Origin: Larix kaempferi
Lineage: Eukaryota; Streptophyta; Pinopsida; Pinales; Pinaceae
Assembly (NCBI GenBank): GCA_027924585.1
Contig: BSBM01000461.1
Location: 9,239,001 to 9,303,000 of the forward strand
DNA length: 64,000 nucleotides
Direction of reading: 5' to 3'
A program made the translations under genes and the position numbers. Positions 31,900-45,694 of this stretch are shown piece by piece (position 1 is the first letter of the stretch; every line of letters starts with the position of its first letter). A model generated the notes under the pieces. That model saw only the letters and a program-made list of their open reading frames with translations, was not told where the DNA came from and did no database searches.

Positions 31900-34423
31900 A
31901 ACAGATATCTAATCCTTAGTATTTTACATGAAGAGTCTTGGGATATGGTTTAAACAGAGTTCAAAACGATCCTTCTATTTGCAACTATTGTATAAAATAA
32001 ACAGAGTTCGACATTTTCATACTAGATCCGAAATTGGTAAAAGTATTTAAAATATAGATGCAAAATCTAACCCTGTAAAAAGAATTGCAAAGTGCTAAAT
32101 GAAACTAAGCCGATCTCAAGATCACTTTCCATATCCAAACCAAAGCTTAACAGTCAATAAGCAAATCAAGAAGAATCTCTATGTACATACCCATAATGAC
32201 AAGTGAGCCAATTGATGAAAGCATCGATGCATACAAACAATAAGAATTTCGATCAATAAATTAGCAGATATTTCCACGAATAAACGTTTACATCGACAAT
32301 CAGCAAAAAGGGAAAGATATTCTACCAGACTTTGAGGAGGAAAAATAATGGTGGGACTACTAATTCGAAAAAACAATGTTAACCTGGTCCAACACAGATT
32401 CCTTGTTCTTCTCTAATCTTTACCGAGAGAAAATTGCATGTTATTCAATCAGCATTTAACAGTCACCAAGTGTTTTATCCAAAAAACATTTGAGTTTTCC
32501 AAATGATTTCAGCATTATTAAATTTAAAAGTTCTACCTGATTACAATGACTTGTTAACCTCATGTTCAAGGTGAAGGTAGTTCTTATTTTTAAAACAAAA
32601 ATAATAACTTCGCAGAAAATGTCAAGGCAAGAACCACTCACTATAACATCCAAATGAGCGAAAGGTTTATAGTTATTCAACATACTGGACCTGAGATCAA
32701 TTTCAATGTCTAAAATTGCCCAAACCTTTTTTTTCTTTTGGGTCCACAAAAATAAATTTATTAATTATACACATAGATCGACATTTAATCCCAACATAGA
32801 GGTCTGATATTTCAAATTTGAATTACTTCGGTAATATATAACTTAACAGGGTTGTACATTTAGAAATCCAAATCACCTAAATATTAACTCTTATTCAATA
32901 ATAATGATATAGAAATCTTTGTTCATTTCTATTTACCCGATAATTTGTAAACAGAGAAGCAAATTTTGTTGATAGAAGATCGACTCTTTCAACTGAGTGA
33001 AATATTCATAGGAAAGGTCCACTATATAAACACTATAAATACAGCTACACATAGTCAAATCACTCTATCAGAGTTTCGATCCACAAAATTACATAGGACC
33101 GAATCGTTTTAAACGGGGTTTCAAACCACGAGTTTACACAGGATATATTGTTTAACTACAAAAATTTAATTGATACAAATGAAGGATTCAACATTTTTCT
33201 TATACAGGTCGATTGTACAGCAATCTGATTCTTAAATAAAAAGAAAAAAACATATGATTATCGTCCAATGATCTATCCTACAAAAAAAAAATCTTTCCAT
33301 ATATAAACATTCAAATCATCATATATCATTTACATACCTAGAAAAAAAATCATGGGGAAAACAATTTTTTGGGGGAAAACTACTTGCTTACATTCGATCT
33401 GAATAAAAGCCTTGCTACATAAATTTTCTCTTGTAAGTTTGAACTTTTTTCGTTATAAGCAGATAACGTTACTGTAAAAGAAAGAGATTGTTTTTTTTCC
33501 CATTTGCTTTTGAAGTTACCTTTGTTATAAAAAAAATAGAACCATTCTCTTCTTGCTAGTGGACTTTTCCATTTTTTCCCTGCAGAATTTGCCATCAACA
33601 ACTAGAAGCCAATCAAAATGACTATAGTCCAAATAAGGACAACCAACTAACACCATTGTGGCCAATCATTTCATAAGCTTCCCTAGAATTAGTAACTTGC
33701 ACTTGCCTTGGTTAATTTATATTACAACAAATACTTTTATTTACAATCATTTAGCTAAACACCCTATGTAGTCCAATTTTGAACTTTAGACTAAAAAGAA
33801 AAGGCTACCTAAAACTTGACATCTTAAACGTTGTTATTAAATTCTTTCTAGTTTTAACCAACTCACTTTTTATATTAATATATATAACATTCTTCTCCAT
33901 CTTTATGCACTAAATAAAAAGATCCATAGCTTGAATCTTTTATCCTAGCAAGACAAAACTATGGTCCTAGCATACCATTATCCTATTACTCATATGCAAG
34001 CAACAATGTAAGCTAATATAAATGACAAATCTATGCATATCCTTGTATATTCGCCATTGCCAAATTCTCCTGGACACTAACAAGTTTTTTTCATGAATTT
34101 ATATTTCCTTTGTTCTTTGTTTACAAGAAAGCAACTTTCCTCCTTATTGTTATATTTCCTGCCATGTGTTCTACATGAACATCACAACTTGATGCTTTTG
34201 TTTATAATGATTTTTTTATTGGACAAGGTAAATGAGTTTGATAAATTTTATATAAGATATTAAGTTAAAAAATATATAAATAAAATATGTTAATTTTAAT
34301 TTACTAAGTTTATATAAATTTAATCAATTTTAATATTTTATTAGTATAATAATTTGAAGTAAATAATATATTTTACTTTAAAAATAAATCAATTAACTAT
34401 TTTAATTCATTATTAAACAATTT
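31898..34423. other. Unassigned AT-rich region
   Basis: No recognisable gene. Motifs such as CAGAGTTCGACATT, GGGGTTTCAAACCACGAGTTTAC and GATCGAC resemble the style of the large insertion at 3400-4300, so a distant relative of that element is possible but weakly supported. 34,200-34,420 is very AT-rich. Confidence 0.4.
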
Positions 34424-34640
34424 GTAATACCCTTCACTACTCACCTATGTCATTGTAATTGAATATGAAATGTAAATGCATTTATTTACTAGTTCCTATA
34501 ATTATTAAAGAATTTCTAATATCTCTCACTCCTCATCCTTGTCATTGTAATTGAATATGAAATGTAATGCATTTATGTACTAGTTCTTAGTATGGAGCTT
34601 AAGGTCAAGGCTCCACCAATGAACCTTATAAGACTTTAAT
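34424..34640 (+). repeat. Possible LTR fragment with 85 bp internal direct repeat
   Basis: TGTAATACCCTTCACTACTC resembles the LTR starts at 601 and 18549. Two copies of a segment containing GTCATTGTAATTGAATATGA and TACTAGTTC lie about 85 bases apart. Further on, GGAGCTTAAGGTCAAGGCTCC recalls GAGCTCAAGGCCAAGGCCCC of the G LTR at about 18,622. It may be a diverged LTR of the same superfamily. Confidence 0.4.
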
Positions 34641-36040
34641 TTCTTAATAAAACCATGCACTAGTTAAAGCATGGTAACCTCATGGATATGATGTAAATGG
34701 GAAATAATGAAATAGAACTAAGAGGATTGAATGTGCACGGAAACAAGAACAAAAGAGACACTCACATCCACTAGAGCGAGAGGGTGAAGGAAATTAAAAT
34801 ATTAGGAATCCGATCAATGATGACTAGGTGTCATCATGGTAGCTATGCATGCTAAAGGAATAGCGAGAGATTATTGCTCCTCAAACATAGACCTCATAAG
34901 TATGATCAATATAAGATTATTATTAATCTCAAAAAGTTGGGTACAACATATGATTAATTGAGCTCATCATTATTAGGATAAGTGTAGTGTTGTTTTTCAT
35001 AAACAATCATACGGGGGAGATCTCTAAGAATTTTTAATGAAAATGTGTCTTTTATGACTAGAAACCAACTTCACCTATAAGAACAATTTAATTATTGAAA
35101 TCACTACTAAAAATAAATAAAGTGATTAAAAGAAGAGAATAATTATATTGAGAAAAGAATCACCATTATAAACATATCTACTAATCCTATAGTCAATTCC
35201 CTTTACCAAGAATATATTTTATGGCATAACCTATATATGTATGTTTGAATAATCATGGCTAGTACACATATTAAAAATGAAAGGCATATTAATACATGGA
35301 TTAGATTATAAGAAATGAACGGCACATTAATGCGTGGCCTTGATTTTGGTAGTTAAAATAAAATTAAAAAAAAAGAAGAATAAAATCATAAAAAGAAAAC
35401 AAAAACAAGTGATTAATATTCAAGTGATTAATATTCAAGAATGAATATTAATAGGAAGAGTTGAGTTTATAAATTATATATATATTATTTTTAATTTAAA
35501 TTCTATACATACAAAATATATTTTATTTCTAATTTAAATTCTATACATACTATATATAGTGGCATGTGTATCGGTAGGTATTTTTAAAAAGAAATCATTT
35601 TTATGAAAAAAAAATGTATATAAAATTAATATGTATTAAAAAGAGGAGGGACGCATTTGCAGTGCTTTGGGGTTATTTAAAAAATACCATTGGATTGGCT
35701 TTTATGTGGCGGTAGGAAAATGGCATCCCAAATCTGGGATAGAGAGCCAGCCACTGCTTTTGTCTTTTGATTTTCTTGTTGATCGTTGGAGGAGGAGGGA
35801 GGCCTATTTGATAGAGAGCCATCCCCTTGCTTTGTGTTTTTGTTTTGTTTTTGTTTTCTTATAAATCATTGAATAAAGAGAGTGACCTCATCCTTGTATT
35901 TTTTTTTGTTAAAAACTGATTTAGCATTGTGCCAAGAAAATTGTCAAGAAAATTGTCGAATTTGAAAAGTATCAACGTCATGAATTTTCATACTATGAGA
36001 CGGTGTTCACCGCGTCCTATAATTACTAAACTTTAAATCT
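34641..36040. other. Unassigned AT-rich region
   Basis: Contains AT-rich runs near 35,460-35,560 and a small repeat (AAGTGATTAATATTC twice at about 35,408-35,440). A short frame at 35,667-35,864 has two copies of an ATAGAGAGCCA phrase but no known protein. Confidence 0.5.
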
Positions 36041-36730
36041 CACAGACAACTGTAGACCCAATACCCTGAACATAGTCCACATTTGAGCTTTCCGGTCTCT
36101 CAATGGCAGCCAACTTTCCACAGGTTTCTGCTTGCGTTCCAGCGGCACTTTTGAAAAAACCTGATCATAACCGCCACTGGTTTTAGCATAACCGCTCACA
36201 AAAATCCTGTCACGCCACTCTACACAAAATGAAATCACTGGAAGGGTTTCTGGAAGAGAACCCACAGCCCTCCAAACGTTTTTCTTCCAATCGTCTGGAA
36301 GGAATATAAGCTCCCCGAAGAAGAAGCTGCAACAACACACGATCGAGGGCCTTTCCCATCACCGACAGTCCACATATTCTCCAGCATCGACCATAGCACT
36401 CGTCCCGCTCTTGGGTCATGTGTGGAAGAATCTTCCACTCGTCTTCCGCCACATTGTAAACTGCTGCTCCCGGGAGAGCATTTACCTCGTCGTCATGTCC
36501 TCCAGCAGCATAAACAAGTCCTTCCGGCGACACGGAGCAAGCGCCGGAGATTCGAACCGCGGCATGTCGGCACCGCGGCTCCATCGGCCTATCAAAATCA
36601 GCTTTTGATTCACAGAAACGCAATCGCAAAAGAGTGGAAATCCAAGATTACGAACTGGAAATACGGGAAAGCGAGGGAGTGTTTCCCAGGTGCCTTGCAG
36701 AGGGTCATACACAGTAACCAGAATTTGTAG
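36041..36730 (-). pseudogene. F-box/Kelch-repeat protein fragment (KMD-like), broken
   Basis: The minus-strand segments give Kelch repeats in order: VYDPLQGTWETLPRFP, then GFPLFCDCVSVNQKLILIG; a RWSRGADMP end of a blade; CSVSPEGLVYAAGGHDDEVNAL with AAVYNVAEDEWKILPHMTQERDECYG; MLENMWTVG...PRSCVVAASSSGSLYSF; and VWRAVGSLPETLPVISF with RDRIFVSGY. These match plant F-box proteins with Kelch repeats of the KISS ME DEADLY type, which target proteins for ubiquitination by SCF ligases. The N-terminal F-box is absent. Two internal stretches (after LILIG and after ECYG) are deleted and the reading frame changes at least twice. It is the only host-gene remnant recognised. It could be a retro- or transduplicated fragment. 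Confidence 0.82.
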
Positions 36731-37430
36731 ATCATTGTCTGTGTAGTTAGCTGGTTATTCTCGGATTTCGATCAAACATATACAATGCTGGGAAGTCCCA
36801 TGATTTTTTCTGTCTTGATAGAACTGTGGGATAACTGGCACTCAAATCGCCTTTTTTGGGGATTTGTTCCCTGGATTTGGTTATAAAAATTGGTGGAATT
36901 GTAGTTTCACCCCATTTACTGTGTAACTGTGCCTCTAGGATTTTTGCCCATTTTAAGACGACCCCCCAAATACCGGGCTGATTTGAGTGCAGTTATCACG
37001 TGCCCACATTTTTAGGAAAATGTCCCTTCATAACGGCTAATTTGAATTCTTTGGAGTATAGCATTTTTTGAAAAATAAAAATTTGGCTAAGTTATTGGAT
37101 CCAATTAGGCTCAATAGAAGTTGGACTAAATTCGGTAGAAACAAGGGTTTTTGAGAAATAGAAATGTCTTCTACCAAATAAAAGAGTGAATTTTAAAATT
37201 TAATGTTAGGTTTATTTTATAATTTTGTATTTAAGGTGAAATTTCTATAAATTAATAAAATATTAAGTAAATAAAAAATTTACAATATTAATTTTAAAAC
37301 TAAAAATATATGTATTTCAATTAATTAAGATTAAAATAATTAATTAGAATATATAAATAGATTTAAGTTATTTGTTAAATAGAAATTTTGACATAAGATG
37401 TTAATTCAAAAACCATTAAATTGCTTTGTA
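36731..37430. other. Unassigned AT-rich region upstream of Kelch fragment
   Basis: No gene seen. A T/A-rich tract covers 37,190-37,390. Confidence 0.5.
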
Positions 37431-37550
37431 CTTTGTTTGGATACTAGTTTAGTACATCCATTTAACTTGTGGTGGTGAACACTCATAGGTCACAAGTTAA
37501 GTGCCATGAGCAAGTTACTTGTTACTTTTGTTCTCGCTCTCCACCCATTG

Positions 37551-37995
37551 TTGTCTATGCCTTAGTTACATGTTACTTTTCTACTTATTTTTTATATTTT
37601 TTTGTATAACTGTTTATTTCAAATTTTGAATGACACTCATTAAATAATCTAGACCTAGGGAAAGTATAGATGGTAGTCCACCCCAAATTCTACTAGCACA
37701 GCCACTTACTTGTTGTCTATGCATCACAAGTTATATGTTATTTATGCATCAACTACCTTTACCTTCTTGAGTTAAATAGGTTGTTAGTGACTACATGTTA
37801 TCCATGCATGAGCTATGATTTATCCATGCATGCATGAGCTATGAGTTATCCATGCATCAACTCTCAATTATTTTTTATAATTTTTATTTCAAACTTTGAA
37901 TGATGCTCATAAAATCAATTTGGAGTGTACACTTGTCCCATCCCTCTCAAATCTAGGAAAAGCATAGAGGGTAGTCCACCCCAAATTCTAAGATA
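37551..37995. repeat. Degenerate direct repeat pair, period about 300 bp
   Basis: Segments at 37,551-37,700 and 37,850-37,995 share TTTATTTCAAATTTTGAATG, then CTAGGAAAAGYATAGA and GGTAGTCCACCCCAAATTCT. The second contains a 30-base extra segment. TTATCCATGCAT phrases are repeated between them. Confidence 0.7.
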
Positions 37996-38861
37996 TAAAC
38001 ACCTATCACCTATGGGTGTAACAAGTTGTTTTCACATCTAAAAACTATTATCATAACATAAAAACTATTAAATCTAAAAACAAAAACAAAACAAAAAATC
38101 TAAATTGATATATATCAAATATAAAAAACTAGTTTAATGTTTAATAACTATAACTTTATAAAATTGGTCTAAAAACCCATTTCTTAACAAGAATAACACT
38201 TACAAAACAAGAAATTAAAAAATAAAAACTATGTATATTGATAAAACTAAAAATATCTATGAATAATAAATAATAAAATTATCTTATCAATATTTCTTCA
38301 ACGATTAAACCATTCTAATAGTTAATAATTAAGAGCCTATAATCTTCCATAAACACTGAAATTTACCAACTTACCTTTGTGATGTAAATTTGTTCTTCAA
38401 AACACTAAGTTCAACACCAAAAATGAATTCAAAATTCAATTTCTTAGAAGAATTTCTTAGAGTACCATCAAAAAACCATCTATAATGCACAACTAGCTAG
38501 CACATTTCAATATAATATTCATGTGTTGTAACTAGTTTGTACCCTTTTGGACCATACTTTTTCTAATGGTTCACTTGACATGGTCATTTCTAAGTTGATT
38601 TCAACAAACTTTCATTTCATCACTAGATCCCAATAAAAATAACCTAAAAACTTCAAAACGTAAAGCATTAACCACATAATTTTGTTCCAAACTAGAGAGG
38701 AATTTGGAAGATAAAATGGGTTTGCTTGTAGGGGTTTCCTTAAAGTATCTAGTCTTGATGGATCCTTAAAAAAAAAAGCTTCATTGAAAATTATAATGGC
38801 GTGACCAAAGGATGCCTGACCAATCACGTGAAACTGAATGCGTAACAAACACATCTAGTAG
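37996..38861. other. Unassigned AT-rich region left of copia LTR
   Basis: No gene or element boundary recognised. AGTAG directly before the LTR at 38,862 is the candidate 5 bp target duplication, but its partner is not identifiable. Confidence 0.5.
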
Positions 38862-39453
38862 TGATCCGAAAATGGGTAAAACTCACTTTTCTTCATTCAC
38901 GAATACTTAATCAAATTCTCAAATTCTCAATAATCATAAATAAATTGGAATAACAAATCAATTTCAATCTTTGACAATTTAGAGATTTCACAAAACACAC
39001 ATGAAAAAGATACACAAACCAGAATTGTTAACGGAGTTCATGAGGCCTCCTAACTACGTCTCTGGACTCATTGAAACTTTGAGTCGCTTCATTATCTCCT
39101 TCAAAGATTGGCTTTCATAAGTACAATTGCATGATCTTCACTTCAAGTGGCTCATTCCCATATTGGGATTCCTTTCTCTTCCTCACCAAGAAGAACTAAG
39201 GCTCTCACATGAACTGAACTGTTTCTCCCATCTTGGGATGAAATTTCTTATACAAAGCTTACCAGAAAACTTTCTCCAACAAAATCCTACTTTCCTTCTC
39301 CAAATGAGAGGATTTTATAGCCTTTACAGGATGATTACTCATCACATATGTTAAGGAGAATATCTCTCCCATGATCCCCTAAATTAGGATCAACAAACAC
39401 CTTAAAGGATAGGTGGAGAAATGGTCTCATCTTTTTCCATGAAGATATCAACA
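38862..39453 (-). repeat. Copia-type 3' LTR, minus strand
   Basis: On the minus strand it starts TGTTGATATCTTCATGG directly after the purine tract CCTAAGGGAG and ends CATTTTCGGATCA: 592 bp with TG...CA ends. A TATA box lies at 39,312-39,319. The segment after it contains GAGTCCAGAGACGTAGTTAG and CATGAACTCCGTTAAC, which has the form of the U5 signature seen in many plant copia LTRs. It is the 3' LTR of the minus-strand copia whose 3' internal end follows at 39,454. The copy A equivalent would lie left of position 1. Confidence 0.72.
39312..39319 (-). promoter_or_regulatory. TATA box of copia LTR
   Basis: Minus-strand TATAAAAT in the context GGCTATAAAATCC, about 135 bases into the LTR, a usual place for the U3 promoter of a short LTR. 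Confidence 0.55.
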
Positions 39454-39463
39454 CTCCCTTAGG
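39454..39463 (-). other. Copia polypurine tract
   Basis: Minus-strand CCTAAGGGAG directly before the TGTTGATATC LTR start. Confidence 0.6.
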
Positions 39464-40063
39464 ACAAGGAAACCAATTGGTGACGTGTATTCTCACATCT
39501 GATTAAATTTCCTTTATAAATTTAAAAGAGAATTTATATGAGCACTTTCATATTTCCCCTTTTACATAGTTTTCATTGAACTTTCAATTTTAATGTGAAA
39601 TACATTTTGTTCAATGTCATATGAACATTTGTTGGAAAAACCTCATTTTTGTTCGTAATTTCAATCTATAATTTCTTTCATATACGAAGTCCAGTTGACC
39701 CCCTTCAAATTGCATTAGGAAGCTCTCTACAAGCTCTTCGTCAATTGAATACCTTTGATGCGAATGAAAACCTTTTGCATTCTTTGACTGTGGAGATCCT
39801 CCTAGATCAGGTAGGCCCTCTCAATTTCATAAAATAATCTTTTACAGGCAAAATGCATCTATCCTCACCATTGAAATAGTCTATCCTCCTCCTTGAGCGA
39901 GGATTTTATTGCATTCAAGCAAGCTGGTCTTATAAGCCAAGAAGTCCCAATTTGAGAGGATAATGCAGTTTCTAAAATAGCCATGCTATTAAAAAATTGG
40001 GTGATACGATGAGAGAGATAGGGGTCAATTAACTTAAAGATACCCATTATTTAGCATTCCTAC
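39464..40063 (-). mobile_element. Copia-type element, 3' internal end (copy B)
   Basis: Homologous to 1-600. It directly adjoins the purine tract and LTR, which defines its identity as the 3' untranslated part of the minus-strand element. No reverse transcriptase or RNase H motif is found in it. Confidence 0.6.
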
Positions 40064-43000
40064 TGTAATGCCCCATTTTGACCTTATTAACTGAACTAAT
40101 TTGCTTATTACTCTGAGACTTCGTCAGTTTGATGACACTATGGACATATGGTTTTATTATTTTGCAGAGATTATATATATTTGTGTGATGTTAATGTTAT
40201 GAATTCTATTCACATTTTGATTATGTCTCTAGCATGCAAACTTACTACATGATGGGTACGTGGATACTGAGTTAAAAGTTATATGTTGAATGGATGGATA
40301 TGATACCAGGTTCATGGTACATAGAAATGAATTGCATTGTTTTTCATTAGTAATGAAATGTATATCCATGTCAATGATTGCACGATATTTTCAATTGTGT
40401 GTTTGGAGACTAACCTATAGGTTAAGAGAGCTAAGTGGTAGCTGGATACTACGAGGAGGGAGTACCTCGAAGACATGGGTTCCACAAGATAAATGGTATG
40501 CAACTGATGCATTTTTTTTAGCATGAGCATTGTATTATTATCATCATGTATGGGTAGGTTTGGGGTTTCAAGAAAGTCAACCGCCAAAATTGGTTATTTG
40601 ATGACAAAACCTGAGTACGATAGTCGCAACGCGGTAAATATGTCAAGGTAGACATAGCCTCTTATTCCATGGGAGGGGTGGAGGCATTGCCATAGTTTAT
40701 CCTCTGAACTCGGAGTCATGAGAGGTTTGCGCTACACCTCACTCCACAAGGTGTGTGATGATGACTAGTGGGTACCTACTGGGGAAGCTTGGTCGATGTA
40801 GTCGACACTTCCTCTTATGGGTTCTAACTGGAACTGGTCATGGCGTGACACTTCAGCGTAGTCCAATAGAGGAAGGATATGATGTGGAAGTTAGTTGTGA
40901 ACTAGGTAGAAGGAGGTAGGTAGATAGGTATGTCATAGAAGTAAAAAGGAAAACATAATTCAGTGTATTGAAAACCTTTGATTGATTCTTTTGTCGTAAT
41001 TCAGTATGTTATGTTGTTTCATGTATTATAATAAATGGAGATAGTCACTGAAATTCTTATCTCGGTATGTGTCGACTGATAGCGATTTATGTAATTATGT
41101 GGTATGCTTGTTTTAGTATTATTAGTGTACCTACATGAGGTATGGAAGCCATAGCTACGCTTACATAACTCGCCTATATAGGATGGTATTAGTTATCTAC
41201 TATGCTATTACAGTTGAGCTCTAATGCATTGTGATTGTGAATAAATTCCATTGGGAATTAATTATTACATATGTAGTCATGCATTGATATAATTGCGTCA
41301 GGTTATAAATGGAAGTTTTAATTGTGGTTAAGGTTAAGTATTAATCGTGGTCATCTTTAAAATAAATGCTAGTAAATGATTAAGAATATTATTATTAAAA
41401 TAATTAATAAATATTAATGAAGAGTACTAAATATTAATGATATCAATTACTTCATATTCGGTTTACCAATGATAACAGTGTAAATAGTATTGATAAGATT
41501 ATTATTGACTTGATTAATAAATTGTAATGGGGTGTGATAATCATTGGGTAAATAATTAGTGGTACTAATAATTGATTAATGAACAATTGTTGTCAATTAA
41601 TTAATTAATAGATCATTATTGATTAAATATTGATTTTAATAAGCACTAGAGGGTGAATTGGTGATGTATACCATTGTAACAATCTAATATATTATCACAA
41701 CTCATTGAAGTAAATAATGTTAAATATAAAAAAATTAACCAAACTTTAGAATTAATTAAGAATTATGTATAATTATTTATTGACAATAATAATTATCAAA
41801 AAAGTAATGGAATATATTGTTTAATGGAAATCATGCATGAAACTTATCTCATTAAGTGGATAAAAGGGTAAGTGACCGATTGGGGGGAATTTAAATGACT
41901 TTCATTTAATGTTGATAAGCCATGTTCAAATTGCCTCATTAATAAGGATAAGATTTAATATTTTAATGCTTAGGGGTACAAGGGACTTTTACGGTGGATA
42001 GGAAAACATGAATGAAAATTTATGGGGAGATAAGGGTAGTAATGGAGGGAATGGAGTCGATAGGGGAGGGAGTCGGCAGAAGAGAAGATGATAGATAAGA
42101 GGAGGGGGAGTGAAGAGGGGGATATTTTTTTTAGCAAGGAAGAAATTTAGAAGAGGAGACTAAAATTCACGAAGGGGAGAACTACGGGATTGGATGGATT
42201 GTGCGCTACTCAGGTTTTGGGATCGGGGGTCCAAGAAGCAACTCTTGGAGCTGGGTGGTCAACTAGACTATCCTAGTTGGTAGACAGGCAGATCAAGTTT
42301 AGGTGATTGAGTACTCTAAGGGTTTGGGGTTTTCTTTTACAGGTATTTTATTTCTTTATTGTTGTCCTTTTATTTATATGTGGAAGGAGGTGGAACACTA
42401 ATTTAATTCAATGAATAATATGTTGTGTAATTTAATTCTTACATGTATTGAAAATTTTGATCTATACCTACAATTACCTCATGTATTTTAATTGTTTTCT
42501 ACCTAAACATGAGACATATTAACTTAGAATGACATAGAAGCAAATACAGACAAGTAGTCAACAAGTTAGAGTAGCTAAATAAACCAATGGATTTAGAAAA
42601 GATGTTTTGAGCAAACCAATGACTTATTTAGGTCCCTACACCTACCATGAATTGAATCTATATATCCATATCATGACTATTAAATCTGTGCATATAAAAA
42701 TTTTCCATAAACATTAAATTAAGAAAATACATAATAGCAGATATCAACCATGGAATTCATATACAAATGAGAAACTTATCTTTTTTAACAAAAATAGTCC
42801 TCCAATTGATTGTAGATGAAGGATGTTCCTCCTAGGAGTAGGCTCTCTATCACACCATTTCTTTCTACGGTAAAGTCTTCCCTGATTTGGGGCTATTAAT
42901 CTATAACAACCTCAAATATTGAAAATGCACAAATTTTTTTAAAAAATCAATATGCTCATAAGGAAACTAAATCTTTTGTAATACTTAACTCATGATGAAA

Positions 43001-44076
43001 TATTCAATGGTTTGAATAGCACTTTCATAATTTCACTACTCTGTCTTTCATCATACCTGAATGAATACATGGGAAAAATTCATGGATTATAAACTGAAGT
43101 ACTTATAATAGAAAGTATTTCTTTAGTTGTTAATACAACCAAAGCAATTTCAAAATATTACTGACTCATTGTATTCAATCTCAATTATTTCCTTTCCCAT
43201 ACATAACAACTCTTTTCCTTACCATACCCTTTAATTTTAGGACATTCAACATACCATTCAATGCAAACTTAACTATTATACAAATGATCAATGACCACAT
43301 CATCACTATGATCACAACAAATTCATAATAATATAGACCATATTTAAAAATTTCATACTAAGTATCCCTATGAGTTTACTTCCTACCTTAAACTCTTTTC
43401 TCATGTACAAACTATCTATCCTCAATTAATATATATCACCAAATGCACAAGTCCATTCTTCATGGATCATCTTTATACCCATGGTATTAAATGTTTTATA
43501 TATATGTTTATATAGCTATATATGGATATAATCCTATCTGCATAAAACCATTACTTTTATATATATCAAACAAAACTTAAAATACCTTTTAACCATAAAA
43601 AAAAATTAGTAAAGGGATCGAAGCTAAGAGAACAATTTCAATCATCCGTTGAAATCATAACCCCCGGTTACACATAGATATCGTGGATCAATCCAATGAA
43701 TACTTCATCAACATAATAAACAACATTAATTCGGAGAGGTGGGTAATGGATCCACTATCTGTTAAGGAAACAATTCATCGTGGATTAAGAGGCAATATCT
43801 CCTAATAAGGGATCGACTTAAATGTAACTGACACAGGATAAACAAGGGGGAGGTGCAATGAGCTAATTGCATGCCTCAATTCCACTAATAAAGCAAGATT
43901 GTTTACAAGCAAACATTTACTCCCAAGATTGATCATCCCTCTGTTCTATGCCATGTAGGCAGAGGTTGACTAATAATTACACAAAGTCTCATTAAAATAA
44001 TATATACCAAACAAAAATTAAGCATTCGATTTCATTAATAAATAGTGGATCGTGTTTCCAATTAGACTAGCAGATA

Positions 44077-44745
44077 ACCAATCATTCCACTCTAGTAGAA
44101 TCGATCTCTCACTCTTTTAAACAGAGAATTAAAATGCCAATGTTTACATAAAGGATTGATCTCCATATATGATCGATCCCTTATCTGGACAAAGAATAAA
44201 TATTTAAATGTTTTCTCAAAGGGTCGATCTCCAGAGAGAGTCGATCTCTGTAATTCAAGGACAACATATAAAATCGAAACACATAAAAAGAGAATCTAAT
44301 CCCATAAAGGATCAACCTCTTAACTTTTTTTAAACATCAATTCGGATATCCACCATAAACACAAAATCGATCTCCATAGAGAATCGACCTGCTAAATTTT
44401 AAACAACAATTAAAATGTTTATCATAAAGGGAGGATTGATCTCTTTCAAGTATTGACCTGTTAACTTTTGCATAGAACATTTAAACCGATGGTCGATCTT
44501 TGTTGAGGATCGACCTCTTATCGTTTTCAAAGAGAATACCTAAAAACCATTTAAACAAAGGATAAATCTTTGTAGAGAATCGACCTCTTAATATTTTGTA
44601 CAGATAAATATATCAAACAAAAACAGAGGATTGATCTCTGTAGAGTATCGATCCATTAAATATTTGACAATAAATAAAATGTACACATTAACTAGAGGAT
44701 TGATCCCCGTAGAAAATTGATATCTCCCATTAAAATGTCTCAACA
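44077..44745. repeat. Degenerate GATCGATCTC repeat array (copy B)
   Basis: Counterpart of 2680-3345 with the same unit order and scattered substitutions, for example GACCTATTAAC against GACCTGTTAAC. Confidence 0.7.
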
Positions 44746-45569
44746 CAATAATATATAACCAAAGAAAGGAATTAGACATGATTACTTAGAAGAAGATCAC
44801 ACCATAGAGCTATAACTTCAAACGATTTGCCTCAATAGATATATTTATCACAAAGATTGCTGGAAACGATACCCATAGGGGTTTGTTTCTATCATAGAGA
44901 CTTCATAAAATATTTGTTGACTGAATCAATCCGCAGGAACCTCAATTTAGTTCTAAATCATATCAATATAAATAATTCATCCACTGCATTCATCACACTA
45001 ATGAAAAAGAACCAAACATTTCACACAAGATTCAATCCCATAACTCACAAAGTTTTGATACGTACATGATTTCGGTCCAACATACGTTATTAACACAATG
45101 TACATTGTTCATATTTAATGAATGTGAAGATGCAATAAGGATATTATTCCATCCTCCTGCACACGCATTACTCATAAAAGAGCACACGGTATATAACGTT
45201 TTTCCTGGGTTTCAATCCCACACTTTACATTATCATAAAAATACATAGAGTTCTCATCAACGGATTGTACAGAGTTATAATACAAAAAAATCAAAAATTG
45301 ATTATTAGAACCAGTTATAGGATCTTTGATCCGCACAACTCATGTTATATTAATATAGTACATAAATCCTATACGGATTTACCTCAACCCATCGCAATCA
45401 GATTCAACCTACTGGCATATGTAAAATAGAGTGTATAAAATAAAACAAAGCACATGATATATCCATATTTGTGATATGTATACATATGTAACATAATGCA
45501 ATATTTTCCCAACTTAAGGAATCAAAACAAAGTATATAGGTACATATAACAGTCGTATTATACTTCAAA

Positions 45570-45600
45570 CAAACACACACACACACACACAGATATATAT
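45570..45600. repeat. AC microsatellite (copy B)
   Basis: AC run followed by AGATATATAT, slightly longer than in copy A. Confidence 0.85.
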
Positions 45601-45694
45601 AACAGAGTGATGTAATCCAAGTTATGCCACCATAGCTTGTATAAAAAATAAACTACAATAATATATGCCATTGACAACTCATTGGTTCATAAGA

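Noticed and set aside
31898-34423. Second copy of the large insertion (601-5777)
   Set aside because: Only short phrase-level resemblance. No collinear alignment could be made by eye.
36041-36730. Functional Kelch gene
   Set aside because: Frameshifts, internal deletions and no F-box.
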